From Gammaproteobacteria bacterium (GTDB lineage Bacteria > Pseudomonadota > Gammaproteobacteria > Steroidobacterales > Steroidobacteraceae), in NCBI GenBank assembly GCA_028293745.1, contig JAQGOF010000114.1, forward strand, positions 1 to 33,564: 33,564 nt of DNA, given 5' to 3'. This document shows positions 22,605 to 30,916 of the stretch, one piece after another; the stretch's first letter is position 1; each line of letters begins with the position of its first letter. The notes beneath the pieces are model-generated. The model worked only from the letters and a program-made list of their open reading frames with translations. It ran no database searches and was not told the origin of the DNA. The translations under genes were made by a program, and so were the position numbers.

Positions 22605-23049
22605 GGACTCTTCTCCTAAAGGCTCTCGATGTCTGGCCTGTAAGAGATCCTAACGACGCAGCGGCCGAATTCCAGTGAAAGAAGTTTTAAATACCGCCTG
22701 CGCTTCGGCCGCGCAAGCCGTGCGGCCCAAAAGAGGCACCGTGTCAGGTGTCTGATGGGGTAGTACCGGAATCACCCCACCGCGATGTTGATCCTCGTGG
22801 AGGGACACCACCCACTCCCGCGAAGATCTCTCGCTTGAGGTACGTGTCAGTATCCATGCAGGGGTGTCAGACTCCCGTCCCTCGGATTGACTGTTACATC
22901 CGCTCTGCGGCGGAGCCATAGCGGCTAACACCCTGACCACCGAGGAAACTCGCCTGAAGATCCAACGGCTTCGGCACCAGTTGCAGCAATACGAGAAGAC
23001 GCGCGCATGCCACAGTATCCGCTCGACGATGCATTTCGCGGAGGCGCTG
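22605..23049. other. Intergenic region between secreted-protein operon and radC
   Basis: No gene is supported. The sequence GTGTCAG recurs three times (near 22741, 22845 and 22863), twice beside TGTCTG or GACTC, reminiscent of repeat-family debris. A short plus-strand frame (about 22916-23010) has a coiled-coil-like composition (LTTEETRLKIQRLRHQLQQYEK) but no start or ribosome-binding site. The promoter of the three-gene operon should lie near 22605-22680. Confidence 0.35.
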
Positions 23050-23988
23050 TTACAGGAGGCCGTGCTCGGAAAACGAATAGCATCGGCCGTCGCCCACGAT
23101 GAGGTGATCGAGCAGCCGGACGTCCACGAGTGCCAGGGCTTGCCGGATCCGCCGGGTGACCCCCTCATCGGCCTGGCTGGGGTCCGCCACTCCGGAGGGG
23201 TGATTGTGGGCAATGATCACCGAGGCAGCGTTGTGTAGCAGGGCCTGGCGCACCACTTCACGTGGATGCACGCTGGCTCCGTCGATAGTTCCGCGGAAAA
23301 GCTCTTCAAAAGCGATGAGCCGGTGGCGATTGTCGAGGAACAGGCAGCAGAAGACCTCGTACGGCCGATCTCGCAGTTGCGCCAGCAGAAACCTTCGGGT
23401 GAAGTCTGGCGCGCTCAGCGCGGAGCTGCTGCGTAACGGCTCTCTGAAGTGACGGCGGGCCAGCTCTATGGAGGCCATCAAAGTGGCATACCGTGCTGGC
23501 CCGATGCCCAGCTGTGCCTCCCACCGGGGTCGGTCGGCGCTGAGCAGCTCGCGCAGGGAGCCGAAATCCGCGATCAGGGAGCGCGCGACGTCGACCGCCG
23601 AGCGGCCCTTGATGCCTGAGCCGAGCAGTAGAGCAAGGAGCTCGGCGTCCGAGAGCGCCTGCGCGCCCCGCTCGAGCAGCTTCTCCCGCGGCCGCTCGGA
23701 CTCGGGCCATTCACGGATAGTGAGGGCTCGGGGCGGCGCCTTGGCCGGCGCGCCCGGCCGGGGTCGGGTCCTCGGCGGGGTAAAGGGTCCGCCCGCTGCA
23801 ACGGGTGCCGCAGCGGGGGGCGTGCCCGGACCCGTGGAGGCTGCCGGGGGAGCGGGTGGCGTCGGGGCAGCAAGGGTCGCGCTGGCAGTGGGGGTCGGAG
23901 TGGCGATGATCGGTGCCACTGCGGCCGGGGTGTCGAGCGGATCGATGCGTGCGCCGTTGGCGCCGGATTTGGCGGCTTGAAGGTCCAT
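23050..23988 (-). CDS. radC: RadC/JAB-domain protein with long Ala/Pro-rich N-terminus
   Basis: A 312-residue protein whose last ~225 residues are a standard RadC. There is an N-terminal helix-hairpin-helix-like part (WPESERPREKLLERGAQALSDAELLALLLGSGIKG and LLSADRPRWEAQLGIGPARYA). The JAB/MPN-like metal site HNHPSGVADPSQAD follows. RadC is conserved next to DNA metabolism genes, but its biochemical role is unsettled. Residues 1-87 are an Ala/Pro/Thr-rich low-complexity extension absent from typical RadC (about 225 residues). No internal Met or strong ribosome-binding site sits at the core boundary, so the extension is probably translated. AAGGA lies 11 bp before ATG 23988. Confidence 0.88.
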   Translation of the reverse strand: MDLQAAKSGANGARIDPLDTPAAVAPIIATPTPTASATLAAPTPPAPPAASTGPGTPPAAAPVAAGGPFTPPRTRPRPGAPAKAPPRALTIREWPESERPREKLLERGAQALSDAELLALLLGSGIKGRSAVDVARSLIADFGSLRELLSADRPRWEAQLGIGPARYATLMASIELARRHFREPLRSSSALSAPDFTRRFLLAQLRDRPYEVFCCLFLDNRHRLIAFEELFRGTIDGASVHPREVVRQALLHNAASVIIAHNHPSGVADPSQADEGVTRRIRQALALVDVRLLDHLIVGDGRCYSFSEHGLL

Positions 23989-24132
23989 TTGCTTCGGATT
24001 CCTTGGTTGCGAGGGCCCGGTGGGGCGCTATTGTGCGGGGGAGCACAGAAAGGGAGGGAGGGGGACAAAGGCGGGCGTATTGGCAGAAATCGCGTTATTC
24101 CAACCGGTTGTTTGCGCGGCTGGGGAATGTCG

Positions 24133-24145
24133 CCCGATAATCGGG
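24133..24145. promoter_or_regulatory. Palindrome CCCGAT-A-ATCGGG upstream of coaBC
   Basis: A perfect 6-1-6 inverted repeat about 45 bp before the coaBC start. It embeds GATAAT, a possible -10 (five of six), with only a weak -35 (TTGCGC, 18-bp spacer). It may be an operator, a promoter element, or chance. Confidence 0.35.
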
Positions 24146-24190
24146 TGAACTGCTGAAAGGCGGTCCTTAGGGAACCTTACGGGACCTTCA

Positions 24191-25417
24191 ATGCAAGGCA
24201 AACGCATACTGCTCGGAGTGACTGGCGGCATCGCCGCGTACAAAAGCCCGGACCTCGTGCGCCGTCTGCGCGAGCACGGTGCGGAGGTGCAGGTGGTCAT
24301 GACTGCCGCCGCGCGCGAGTTCGTGACGGCAACGACGTTTCAGGCGGTGTCCGGCCGCCCGGTTCGTACGGATTTATGGGATGCGGCCGCGGAAGCCGCC
24401 ATGGGTCATATCGAGCTCGCCCGTTGGGCGCAGCTGGTGCTCATTGCCCCTGCCAGCGCTGACTTTTTGGCTCGGTTGGCTGCAGGCCATGCGGATGACC
24501 TGCTCAGCACTTTGTGTCTGGCCACCGAAGCCCCTATCGCCGTTGCGCCTGCAATGAATCGTGTGATGTGGGCTAATGCGGCAACGCGCGCGAACGTAGC
24601 GACGTTGCTGCAGCGTAATGTGCAGGTGTTAGGACCCGCAGAGGGTGATCAAGCGTGCGGCGAGGTTGGAGCGGGGCGCATGCTCGAGCCCCTGGAGCTT
24701 GCCGATCGCGCCGGCATCATGTTGCTCGGCGGGGGTCCATTGCAGGGGCGGCGCGTGTTGATCACGGCCGGTCCAACGCGCGAACGGATAGATCCGGTAC
24801 GGTTCATCAGTAACCGCAGCTCGGGGAAAATGGGCTTTGCCGTGGCGCAGGCGGCACGCGAAGCCGGAGCAGAAGTCGTACTGGTCAGCGGGCCCGTGAG
24901 TCTGCCCACTCCCGCCGCAGTCCGGCGCATCGATGTTGAAAGCGCGGCCGACATGCTCAACGCCGTGTTGGGTGAAGTGGATCGCACGGACATATTCATT
25001 TCGACGGCGGCTGTTGCCGACTATCGGCCGGCTGCCGCGGCGGAGCAGAAAATCAAGAAAACTTCGGATCGGATGGACCTGAGCATGGAACGTACTGCCG
25101 ATGTCCTGGCCACGGTCGCAGCGCGGCCCAACCGGCCGTTCGTCGTGGGCTTTGCAGCGGAGACCGAATCCGTCGAGCAGCATGCGCGCGCCAAGCTGCT
25201 GAAAAAGAACCTCGACATGATCGCGGCCAACGAAGTCGGACACGACAAGGCGTTCGACTGCGAGGACAACCAACTGATTGTGTTGTGGCGCGCCGGCCGG
25301 CGTGATCTCGCCAGGGCATCCAAGCTCACGCTCGCGCGGCAGCTGGTGGCCCTGATCGCCGAGTCGTACCTGGTGGCGCGGACCGGGATCGTGCAGCGCG
25401 GCTCTGCCCTGGCGTGA
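24191..25417 (+). CDS. coaBC: Bifunctional phosphopantothenoylcysteine decarboxylase / phosphopantothenate-cysteine ligase
   Basis: A 408-residue CoA-synthesis enzyme. The CoaC half (1-185) is an FMN-dependent decarboxylase: [18 protein letters not shown], the catalytic His in [18 protein letters not shown], and the active-site Cys in [14 protein letters not shown]. The CoaB half (about 190-400) is a CTP-dependent ligase: [36 protein letters not shown], the conserved lysines KIKK, and VGFAAETE. Together they convert phosphopantothenate to phosphopantetheine. ATG 24191 is in the expected family position ([13 protein letters not shown]). It overlaps dut by 4 bp, the usual gammaproteobacterial coaBC-dut pair. 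Confidence 0.96.
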   Translation: MQGKRILLGVTGGIAAYKSPDLVRRLREHGAEVQVVMTAAAREFVTATTFQAVSGRPVRTDLWDAAAEAAMGHIELARWAQLVLIAPASADFLARLAAGHADDLLSTLCLATEAPIAVAPAMNRVMWANAATRANVATLLQRNVQVLGPAEGDQACGEVGAGRMLEPLELADRAGIMLLGGGPLQGRRVLITAGPTRERIDPVRFISNRSSGKMGFAVAQAAREAGAEVVLVSGPVSLPTPAAVRRIDVESAADMLNAVLGEVDRTDIFISTAAVADYRPAAAAEQKIKKTSDRMDLSMERTADVLATVAARPNRPFVVGFAAETESVEQHARAKLLKKNLDMIAANEVGHDKAFDCEDNQLIVLWRAGRRDLARASKLTLARQLVALIAESYLVARTGIVQRGSALA

Positions 25418-25893
25418 CACAGGTGAGTGCAGCGAAGCGCCACCCGCTCAAGGTGCGCATACTGGACCCGCGTGTGGGGCGCGAATTTCCACTTCCGGCT
25501 TATGCGACCGCGGGGTCCGCCGGCCTCGATCTGCGCGCCTGCATCGATCAGGATCTGCTGCTCGAGGCGGGCAAGGCCGAACTGATTCCAACAGGCCTGG
25601 CCATCTATGTGCAGGACCCGGGGCTTGCGGCCGTGATCCTGCCGCGCTCGGGCCTCGGACACAAACACGGCGTCGTGCTCGGCAACCTGGTCGGGTTGAT
25701 CGACTCGGACTACCAGGGGCAGCTCATGGTGTCGTGTTGGAACCGGGGTCGCGAGCCGTTCACGATCCGGCCCGGTGAGCGGATCGCGCAGCTGGTCGTC
25801 GTCCCCGTCGTGCAGGTGGATCTCGAGGTCGTGGAGGATTTCTCGACGACGGAACGGGGAGCCGGTGGCTTCGGGAGCTCGGGTAGCCGCTGA
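25414..25893 (+). CDS. dut: Deoxyuridine 5'-triphosphate nucleotidohydrolase (dUTPase)
   Basis: A 159-residue trimeric dUTPase that hydrolyses dUTP to dUMP, protecting DNA from uracil and supplying thymidylate synthesis. All five motifs are present in order: [43 protein letters not shown] and the C-terminal glycine-rich [10 protein letters not shown]. The GTG at 25414 overlaps the coaBC TGA (GTGA), indicating translational coupling. It ends 27 bp from the convergent DUF4124 gene. Confidence 0.96.
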   Translation: MTQVSAAKRHPLKVRILDPRVGREFPLPAYATAGSAGLDLRACIDQDLLLEAGKAELIPTGLAIYVQDPGLAAVILPRSGLGHKHGVVLGNLVGLIDSDYQGQLMVSCWNRGREPFTIRPGERIAQLVVVPVVQVDLEVVEDFSTTERGAGGFGSSGSR

Positions 25894-25920
25894 GGGGCGG
25901 CTTCGGGGTGGGCGCGGCGC

Positions 25921-26574
25921 TCAGTTATGCGCCGCGTGCAGTTCGCGGTAGCGCTCGATGTCAGCCTGAAACTGTGCTTTCAGGGCCATCTCTTCTTCGT
26001 TCTTGGTAGCCACCACATTGCTCTGCGTATGCAGCTCGTTCAGCGTATGAACCAGCTCCTCGGCCAGGCCGTCCGGCATGCGGCGGGCCTCTGGACGGGG
26101 GCTGTAGGGTTTGAACAGCTTCGCGCGCGTCTGCAGGGCGCTGAGCCGTGAATGCAGGTTTTCGACGTACTGCTCTGCGGAGGACTTCTGACCCCGCAAC
26201 TGGTCCAGGCGCACGTCCCGTAGCACCTCGATATCTTTCACCGAAGTGTAGTTGTTGGTCAAAAAGGCATCGTGCTGCTTTTGCCGGTAGACGCTCAGCT
26301 GGGCGCGCGCTTCCGCTGCAGCCTGCTCGGGACTTTTCTGCGCGTCGAGCTTGCGCACCTCGACTCCCTGGCTATTGAGCACGGTGCGTTCTTTCTGGGC
26401 ATATTGTGGAGGAATGCGGTCGCCGTAGTGCACAACGCCCTGCTCGTCGGTCCAGCGATAGACGACTGCGCCCTTGTCCGCGTTCTTACCCGGGCCCGCG
26501 TTGGCCGCTACGGGTGCCAGCCCGGCGAATGCAAGCAGCATTCCCAGCGAGAGCAGCGGCAACGGCCCTGACAT
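25921..26574 (-). CDS. DUF4124-domain periplasmic protein
   Basis: A 217-residue exported protein. Signal peptide 1-~26 (LLSLGMLLAFAGLAPVAANA). The DUF4124 motif VVYRWTDEQGVVHYGDRIPPQYA follows at about 37-60. A long, charged, probably coiled-coil region runs from EQAAAEARAQLSVYRQKQHDA to the end. DUF4124 proteins are common in gammaproteobacteria; function is unknown. ATG 26574 is chosen because the signal peptide then has normal length; an in-frame ATG at 26592 and a start at 26604 are possible. It follows pyrE on the same strand with about 70 bp between them. Confidence 0.8.
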   Translation of the reverse strand: MSGPLPLLSLGMLLAFAGLAPVAANAGPGKNADKGAVVYRWTDEQGVVHYGDRIPPQYAQKERTVLNSQGVEVRKLDAQKSPEQAAAEARAQLSVYRQKQHDAFLTNNYTSVKDIEVLRDVRLDQLRGQKSSAEQYVENLHSRLSALQTRAKLFKPYSPRPEARRMPDGLAEELVHTLNELHTQSNVVATKNEEEMALKAQFQADIERYRELHAAHN

Positions 26575-26614
26575 TGAAACCCCCCAACCCATCTGATTTA
26601 TCAACTCTTATATT

Positions 26615-26627
26615 CTGACTCAGTCAG
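26615..26627. promoter_or_regulatory. Palindrome CTGACT-C-AGTCAG between pyrE and the DUF4124 gene
   Basis: A perfect 6-1-6 inverted repeat in the gap between the two minus-strand genes, next to an A/T-rich TATAAG that could be a -10. No matching -35 is clear. It may be an operator. Confidence 0.3.
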
Positions 26628-26642
26628 CCCCCGTGGCAAGCC

Positions 26643-27302
26643 TCAGCTGACTCCATATCGCTGCCGATAGGCCAGTAACGATGTGAGCTGTTCGGCAGAA
26701 ATTCGAACCTGTCCGTCGGGCGGTTGGGACAGTGTCTCGATCAGCTCCGCGAGTGTGATGATGCTCACACAAGTCAGGCCATGCTGACTTTCGATCTCCT
26801 GCACTGCGGACAGGTTGCCCTGGCCGCGCTCCTGGCGATCGAGAGCGAGTGCCACGGCCACCGGTTGCGCGCCGGCGTTCCGGATGATCTGCAGCGATTC
26901 GCGCACTGCCGTGCCCGCCGTTATTACATCATCCACTATCAGGACGCGGCCGCACAGTGGACTGCCGACCACGGTCCCACCCTCGCCGTGGTCCTTCGCC
27001 TCCTTGCGGTTGAATGCATACGGCACATTTCGGCCGTGCTGCTCGGAAAGCGCGATGACGAGCGAGGTGGCGAGCGGAATGCCCTTGTAGGCCGGCCCGA
27101 AGACCATGTCGAATTCGACACCGGAACGCAGGATTGCCGCGGCATAGCAGCGGCCGAGCACGGCCGCCGAGGCGCCGTCGGCGAACAGCCCGGCGTTGAA
27201 GAAATAGGGGCTTTCGCGTCCTGATTTGAGCTTGAAATTGCCGAAGCGCAGCGCGTCTCGCGACAACGCCAAATCGATGAATTTGAGCTGATAGTCCTGC
27301 AT
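26643..27302 (-). CDS. pyrE: Orotate phosphoribosyltransferase
   Basis: A 219-residue enzyme that joins orotate and PRPP to form OMP in pyrimidine synthesis. The N-terminus is FIDLALSRDALRFGNFKLKSGRESPYFFNAGLF (orotate site). FGPAYKGIPLA and YAFNRKEAKDHGEGG (flexible catalytic loop with Lys) follow, then the PRPP-binding motif VLIVDDVITAGTAVRE. Length is normal for gammaproteobacterial PyrE (about 213). It is divergent from the ampG-like gene (117 bp between). A perfect TTGACA box lies on this strand at 27366-27361, but no good -10 is found at the right distance. Confidence 0.96.
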   Translation of the reverse strand: MQDYQLKFIDLALSRDALRFGNFKLKSGRESPYFFNAGLFADGASAAVLGRCYAAAILRSGVEFDMVFGPAYKGIPLATSLVIALSEQHGRNVPYAFNRKEAKDHGEGGTVVGSPLCGRVLIVDDVITAGTAVRESLQIIRNAGAQPVAVALALDRQERGQGNLSAVQEIESQHGLTCVSIITLAELIETLSQPPDGQVRISAEQLTSLLAYRQRYGVS

Positions 27303-27419
27303 GCGTCCGGCGCTGAAGGTGAATGAATGGCGCGCGACGGTGCCACCGCTTGCTTTGTACTGTCAACGAGTGTCGTGCCAGTATCCCGCCACCTTTCCGC
27401 GGAAAACGGATAAAGAGCA

Positions 27420-28706
27420 TTGAGCGTTGCGCGCGACACTGTGGCACCCCGGCCTTCGACGGTGCAGAAGGGACCGTCCCTGGGACAGATCCTGGCGAGC
27501 CCGAAGATGCTGGCCATCATGATCCTGGCGGCGGCCTCCGGTTACCCCAACCAGCTGACCGAAAGCGCGTTTCAGGCGTGGCTCAAGGACTCGCACGTAA
27601 CGAATACCCAGATCGGCGTGATGTCGTACGTGGCGTTGCCGTATCTGCTGAAGTTTCTTTGGGCGCCCTTCGTGGACCGCTTTCCGCTGCCATTCCTGGG
27701 GCGCCGCCGGGGGTGGATACTGCTTACGCAGATTGTCCTTGCGGCGGCGATAGCGCTATTCGCGCTGCAGAACCCTGCCGTCGCGCTGTTCCCCGTGGCA
27801 GCTTGCGCGGTTGCAATCGTTTTCTTCTCTGCGACCCAGGATATAGCCTTCGACGCCTACCGCACCGACGTCTCGTTGCCAAGCGAGCGGGGACCTGCGG
27901 CAGCGGCAACCAATCTCGGATATCGCACCGCCGCCTGGTTTGCCTCGGCCGTGGCGCTCGTGATCGCTGACTATTTCGGCTGGCGGCTGGCGTTTCTGAT
28001 TCTCGCAGGCGTGATGCTGCTGTTTTGCATCGCGACCTGGCTGGCACCCGAGCCCACCGATCCCCAGCAGGCGCCGCGATCGTTGCGCGAGTCCGTGGTC
28101 ACACCCTTGAAGGAGCTGCTGGCCGGTCCCGGGACGGCGGCCCTGCTGCTCGTTGTGCTGCTGTTCAAGATCGGCGACGCGTTCGCGATGAAGCTGTTCA
28201 CGCCGTTCATGCTGGATATTGGCTTCAGCAAGACCGAGCTGGCGGTGATCGTCAAGGGCTTGTTCACCGGAGGCGCGCTGGCCGGCTCGGTTCTCGGCGG
28301 TATCCTGATGGTGAGGCTCGGGCTGCTGCGCTCGATGTTGATATTCGGCATCTCGCAGGCGGTCACCAATCTGCTGTATTGCGCCCTGGCCGCCACTGGC
28401 AAGAGCTATCCGCTCATGGTGGCGGCCGTGGTGATAGAGCACGTGGCCGGAGCGATGGGCAACATCGCCCTGGTCGCTTTGATCATGGCGTTGTGCGATG
28501 TCAGGTACAGCGCCTTCCAGTATGCCCTGCTGTCGTCGATTGCGTTGCTGCCGCGTTACGGCCTCGGCTATCCGGCCGGTTGGGTTGCGGACCATGGAGG
28601 TTGGTATGTCTACTACGTTGTCAGCTTCGTCGTTGCAATGCCCGGCCTGATCATCGTGTGGCTGACTCGCAGAAAGATCGAGGCGCTGGATCAGCAGCGC
28701 GGATGA
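27420..28706 (+). CDS. ampG: AmpG-like MFS permease
   Basis: A 428-residue major facilitator with about 12 membrane segments. The AmpG signature appears early: MLAIMILAAASGYPNQLTESAFQAWLKDSHV, then YLLKFLWAPFVDRFPLPFLGRRRGWIL and FSATQDIAFDAYRTD. AmpG imports anhydro-muropeptides (GlcNAc-anhMurNAc-peptides) from periplasm to cytosol for wall recycling, which in some species drives beta-lactamase induction. The start is TTG 27420; internal starts such as GTG in VQKGPSLGQ are possible. It overlaps the Rieske gene by 4 bp. No ampC/ampR or other recycling gene is nearby, so substrate assignment rests on family. Confidence 0.85.
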   Translation: MSVARDTVAPRPSTVQKGPSLGQILASPKMLAIMILAAASGYPNQLTESAFQAWLKDSHVTNTQIGVMSYVALPYLLKFLWAPFVDRFPLPFLGRRRGWILLTQIVLAAAIALFALQNPAVALFPVAACAVAIVFFSATQDIAFDAYRTDVSLPSERGPAAAATNLGYRTAAWFASAVALVIADYFGWRLAFLILAGVMLLFCIATWLAPEPTDPQQAPRSLRESVVTPLKELLAGPGTAALLLVVLLFKIGDAFAMKLFTPFMLDIGFSKTELAVIVKGLFTGGALAGSVLGGILMVRLGLLRSMLIFGISQAVTNLLYCALAATGKSYPLMVAAVVIEHVAGAMGNIALVALIMALCDVRYSAFQYALLSSIALLPRYGLGYPAGWVADHGGWYVYYVVSFVVAMPGLIIVWLTRRKIEALDQQRG

Positions 28707-29095
28707 GCGAGGCGCGGCAGATCGATGTGGAGCGGGTCATCTGCCGGCTGGACGACATCGAAGTATCGGGCGCAAGAGGCTTCGCGATCGGCAGCGGCGA
28801 TTGGCCCTTGCGCGGATTCGTCGTGCGCATGAACGATGGAGTCCGTGGGTTCATCAACCATTGCCCCCATGCGGGGCATCCACTCAACCTGCGGCCTCAC
28901 CGGTTTCTTACGCCCGATTCGGCGCTGATCGTGTGTTCTTCGCACGGCGCATTGTTCGAGAAGGCGACGGGCTTGTGTGTTGCCGGCCCGTGTGCCGGGC
29001 ATTACTTGCGCGCGGTAGGGCTCAAGGTAGAAAGCGGATTCGTCATGTTGGCGGACGACGCCGACCCGGCGGCGCTGGCCGCTGCGGTAGACTGA
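28703..29095 (+). CDS. Rieske [2Fe-2S] protein
   Basis: A 130-residue soluble protein with both Rieske cluster motifs: C-P-H in NHCPHAGHPLNLRP and C-x2-H in LIVCSSHGALFEKATG, followed by CVAGPCAGHYL. Two Cys and two His bind the cluster. Such small Rieske proteins act as ferredoxins or as electron-donor subunits for oxygenases; no oxygenase lies nearby. ATG 28703 overlaps the ampG stop codon (ATGA), indicating co-translation with the permease, an unusual partner. Confidence 0.88.
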   Translation: MSEARQIDVERVICRLDDIEVSGARGFAIGSGDWPLRGFVVRMNDGVRGFINHCPHAGHPLNLRPHRFLTPDSALIVCSSHGALFEKATGLCVAGPCAGHYLRAVGLKVESGFVMLADDADPAALAAAVD

Positions 29096-29109
29096 AGTCT
29101 TATCGTGTG

Positions 29110-29433
29110 TTACTCGAACAGATCGATGCCGTCCAGGGAGCTTGCGCGCAGGCCGCCGGTTTCATCACCCGAGATATCGCTCCCGGCCGCCGTGTCCTCA
29201 GTTGATTCAACATCGACCGAGCCGCTCCAGTCCTCAGGCGGCTCTGCCGCCTCGAGCGCACGGTCCGCCCACTGACTCTCCCAGTCCTCGGTATCCATCT
29301 CTTCGACCGTACCGTCGAAATACTGGATCTCGATCGTGCCGTCGTCGTCATCGAATGCGACGACTTCGAACGAATCGCCGCCAGTGTGGCGGTACCACTC
29401 GCCTATACTCGGATGGGGAGCCGTCATGAGCAT
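29110..29433 (-). CDS. Small acidic protein (DUF6763-like)
   Basis: A 107-residue, very acidic protein (rich in Asp and Glu). The N-terminus PSIGEWYRHTGGDSFEVVAFDDDDGTIEIQYFDGTVEEMDTEDWESQW resembles a small conserved gammaproteobacterial family I recall as DUF6763. An EPPEDWSGSVD element follows, also typical. Function is unknown. ATG 29433 or 29427 may start it. It lies downstream of trmB on the same strand with about 95 bp between and converges with the Rieske gene. Confidence 0.7.
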   Translation of the reverse strand: MLMTAPHPSIGEWYRHTGGDSFEVVAFDDDDGTIEIQYFDGTVEEMDTEDWESQWADRALEAAEPPEDWSGSVDVESTEDTAAGSDISGDETGGLRASSLDGIDLFE

Positions 29434-29528
29434 GACCCGCGAGGCCTCAGGGTTGGTCGATGTTGCACCTCGTGTGTTGCGCTTTCAAGAAATTATTCGA
29501 AAACTGCAAAGCACCATTTGCGCAACAG

Positions 29529-30215
29529 TCAGCGGCGCTCGAACGCAAGATCCCAAACATCATGGCCGAGGCGCTCGCCGCGCTTCTCGAAGCGCGTCGG
29601 GGTGCGCTCAGTTGGCCGCGGTACGAATGTTCCGTCGTCCGCGAGGTTGCGCAGTTGCGCGTTTGCGTTCAAAACCTCCAGCGCAGCATCCGCATAGGGT
29701 TGCCAGTCAGTGGCAAAGCGCAACACGCCGCCCGGGCGCAGCCGATCGGTAACCAACTCGACGAACGGCGCCTGTACCAGCCGGCGTTTGTGGTGCCGTT
29801 TCTTGGGCCAGGGGTCCGCAAACAGAATCAAGACTTCGTCCAGGGTTTGCGGTGCAACCTGGTGCGCCAGAACTTCAACTGCATCGTGGCAGATAACTCT
29901 GACATGGGGCAGCTGCCGCTCCTCGAGGCCCAGCAGCAGGCGGCCCACGCCCGGCCGGTGAACCTCGATGCCCAGATAGTTGCGTTCCGGGTGCATGCCT
30001 GCCTGGGCAACGAGGTTATCGCCGTTACCGAAGCCAATCTCGAGGGTGACGGGAGCGCGGCGGCCGAAGACCGCATCGACATCGAGGGGCGCCGGCTGGA
30101 AGCCAATGCCGTACTGCGGCCAGAGGCAGTCGAGTGCGCGCTGTTGTGCTTCCGTGATCCGGCCGCCTCGCATCACAAATGAGCGGATGGAGCGGGGATG
30201 TTCGATGGCGCCCAA
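29529..30215 (-). CDS. trmB: tRNA (guanine-N7-)-methyltransferase
   Basis: A 228-residue tRNA m7G46 methyltransferase. It has IRSFVMRGGRITEAQQRALDCLWPQYGI at the N-terminus. The SAM-binding motif VTLEIGFGNGDNLVAQA, YLGIEVHRPGVGRLL, the catalytic-region FADPWPKKRHHKRRLVQAPFV, and C-terminal RPTERTPTRFEKRGERLGHDVWDL follow. The start is TTG 30215, two bases after the rhodanese stop codon, because gammaproteobacterial TrmB begins about 10 residues before IRSF; ATG 30173 is shorter. It is translationally linked to the rhodanese gene. Confidence 0.95.
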   Translation of the reverse strand: MGAIEHPRSIRSFVMRGGRITEAQQRALDCLWPQYGIGFQPAPLDVDAVFGRRAPVTLEIGFGNGDNLVAQAGMHPERNYLGIEVHRPGVGRLLLGLEERQLPHVRVICHDAVEVLAHQVAPQTLDEVLILFADPWPKKRHHKRRLVQAPFVELVTDRLRPGGVLRFATDWQPYADAALEVLNANAQLRNLADDGTFVPRPTERTPTRFEKRGERLGHDVWDLAFERR

Positions 30216-30217
30216 GA

Positions 30218-30574
30218 CTACATCGGGCGCCCCGTGCGGGGATCGATGCGAATCGTGGGCAGGCCCACAGCCTTCCATTCGGAGATGCCACCTGCCAGAT
30301 GGGCTGCCGGCTGTCCCTGGGCGAGGCGTTGCCGGGCAGCCGTCAGGGAACGTCCGCCGGCGGCGCACGAGAACACAATGTGGCGCGATTCATCGGGAGG
30401 AAGCTGTGTCACGTCGAAAGTGGACAGCGGGTACAACAAAGCGCCCGGGATCCGTTCGGCGGCGTACTCGGCCGGCTCGCGGACATCAACCAAAACGATG
30501 CGTCCCGCATCGAGAAGTTCCTTGACCTCTTCGGGGTCGTATTCCGTTACCTGGTCGGGAGTCATATGCGGCAT
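30218..30574 (-). CDS. Rhodanese-like domain protein
   Basis: A single-domain rhodanese of about 118 residues (MPHMTPDQVTEYDPEEVKELL onwards). Domain elements: IVLVDVREPAEYAAERIPGALLYPLST and the active-site loop CAAGGRSL, whose Cys accepts the sulfane sulfur. C-terminal LAGGISEWKAVGLPT matches the family end. It transfers sulfur to cyanide or protein thiols in the cytosol; partner unknown. ATG 30574 is chosen over ATG 30565, and the frame is open to 30694 without a plausible start. It is the first gene of the rhodanese-trmB-acidic protein operon. Confidence 0.85.
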   Translation of the reverse strand: MPHMTPDQVTEYDPEEVKELLDAGRIVLVDVREPAEYAAERIPGALLYPLSTFDVTQLPPDESRHIVFSCAAGGRSLTAARQRLAQGQPAAHLAGGISEWKAVGLPTIRIDPRTGRPM

Positions 30575-30916
30575 GGCGTGTGCGCTTCGGCGCGCTGTTC
30601 CTCGTAGTGCGACAGGTGCCGATTGTACCTCGCGGTCCCGATCCGGCGCACGCGACCAACGGTTCGTCGCGTCGGTGATAAACAAGCGGCGCACGCGTCA
30701 GTCCTTGAAAAAGATGAAGGGCGACCTGGACGCTTTTATCGATTCGACGCATTGAGTCGCGGAAGCCCGTGCCCCTTTCGGGCACGGCGTGCATCCGGGT
30801 CATCATTCCAGCCGTATGTGAGTGATGATGATGATCCGAATCCTGTCGCTAAATCGGGCGAGACCTAGGTCTGACCGCATTACAATGCGCGCATTCCCGC
30901 GATCGGGTGAGCCTTC
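30575..30916. other. Intergenic region upstream of ECF sigma gene
   Basis: It contains a hairpin CCGTGCCC (30767-30774) / GGGCACGG (30780-30787) with no T-tract. A short plus-strand frame 30675-30755 (GTG start, 26 codons) ends FIDSTH; it has no ribosome-binding site. The divergent promoters of the rhodanese operon and the sigma gene should lie here. Confidence 0.4.
30861..30894 (+). promoter_or_regulatory. Palindromes and -10-like box upstream of the ECF sigma gene
   Basis: AGACCTAGGTCT (30861-30872) and ATGCGCGCAT (30885-30894) are perfect palindromes flanking TACAAT (30881-30886, -10-like). No standard -35 is found 17 bp upstream, which would suit an ECF-type promoter, possibly autoregulated. 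A GGTGAG ribosome-binding site precedes ATG 30917. Confidence 0.35.

Noticed and set aside
22650..23213. Frames in the radC downstream region, including a coiled-coil-like segment
   Set aside because: The minus-strand frame overlaps the radC 3' end and the plus-strand one is antisense to radC; neither has a start signal.
28025..28702. Long upstream extension of the Rieske reading frame
   Set aside because: It overlaps the ampG-like gene in another frame and has no domain; the ATG at 28703 overlapping the ampG stop is the sensible start.
30675..30755. 26-codon plus-strand frame ending FIDSTH
   Set aside because: GTG start without a ribosome-binding site and no conserved family recognised; too short to support.
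30767..30787. Intrinsic terminator at the CCGTGCCC/GGGCACGG hairpin
   Set aside because: No T-tract on either strand and no gene ends next to it.
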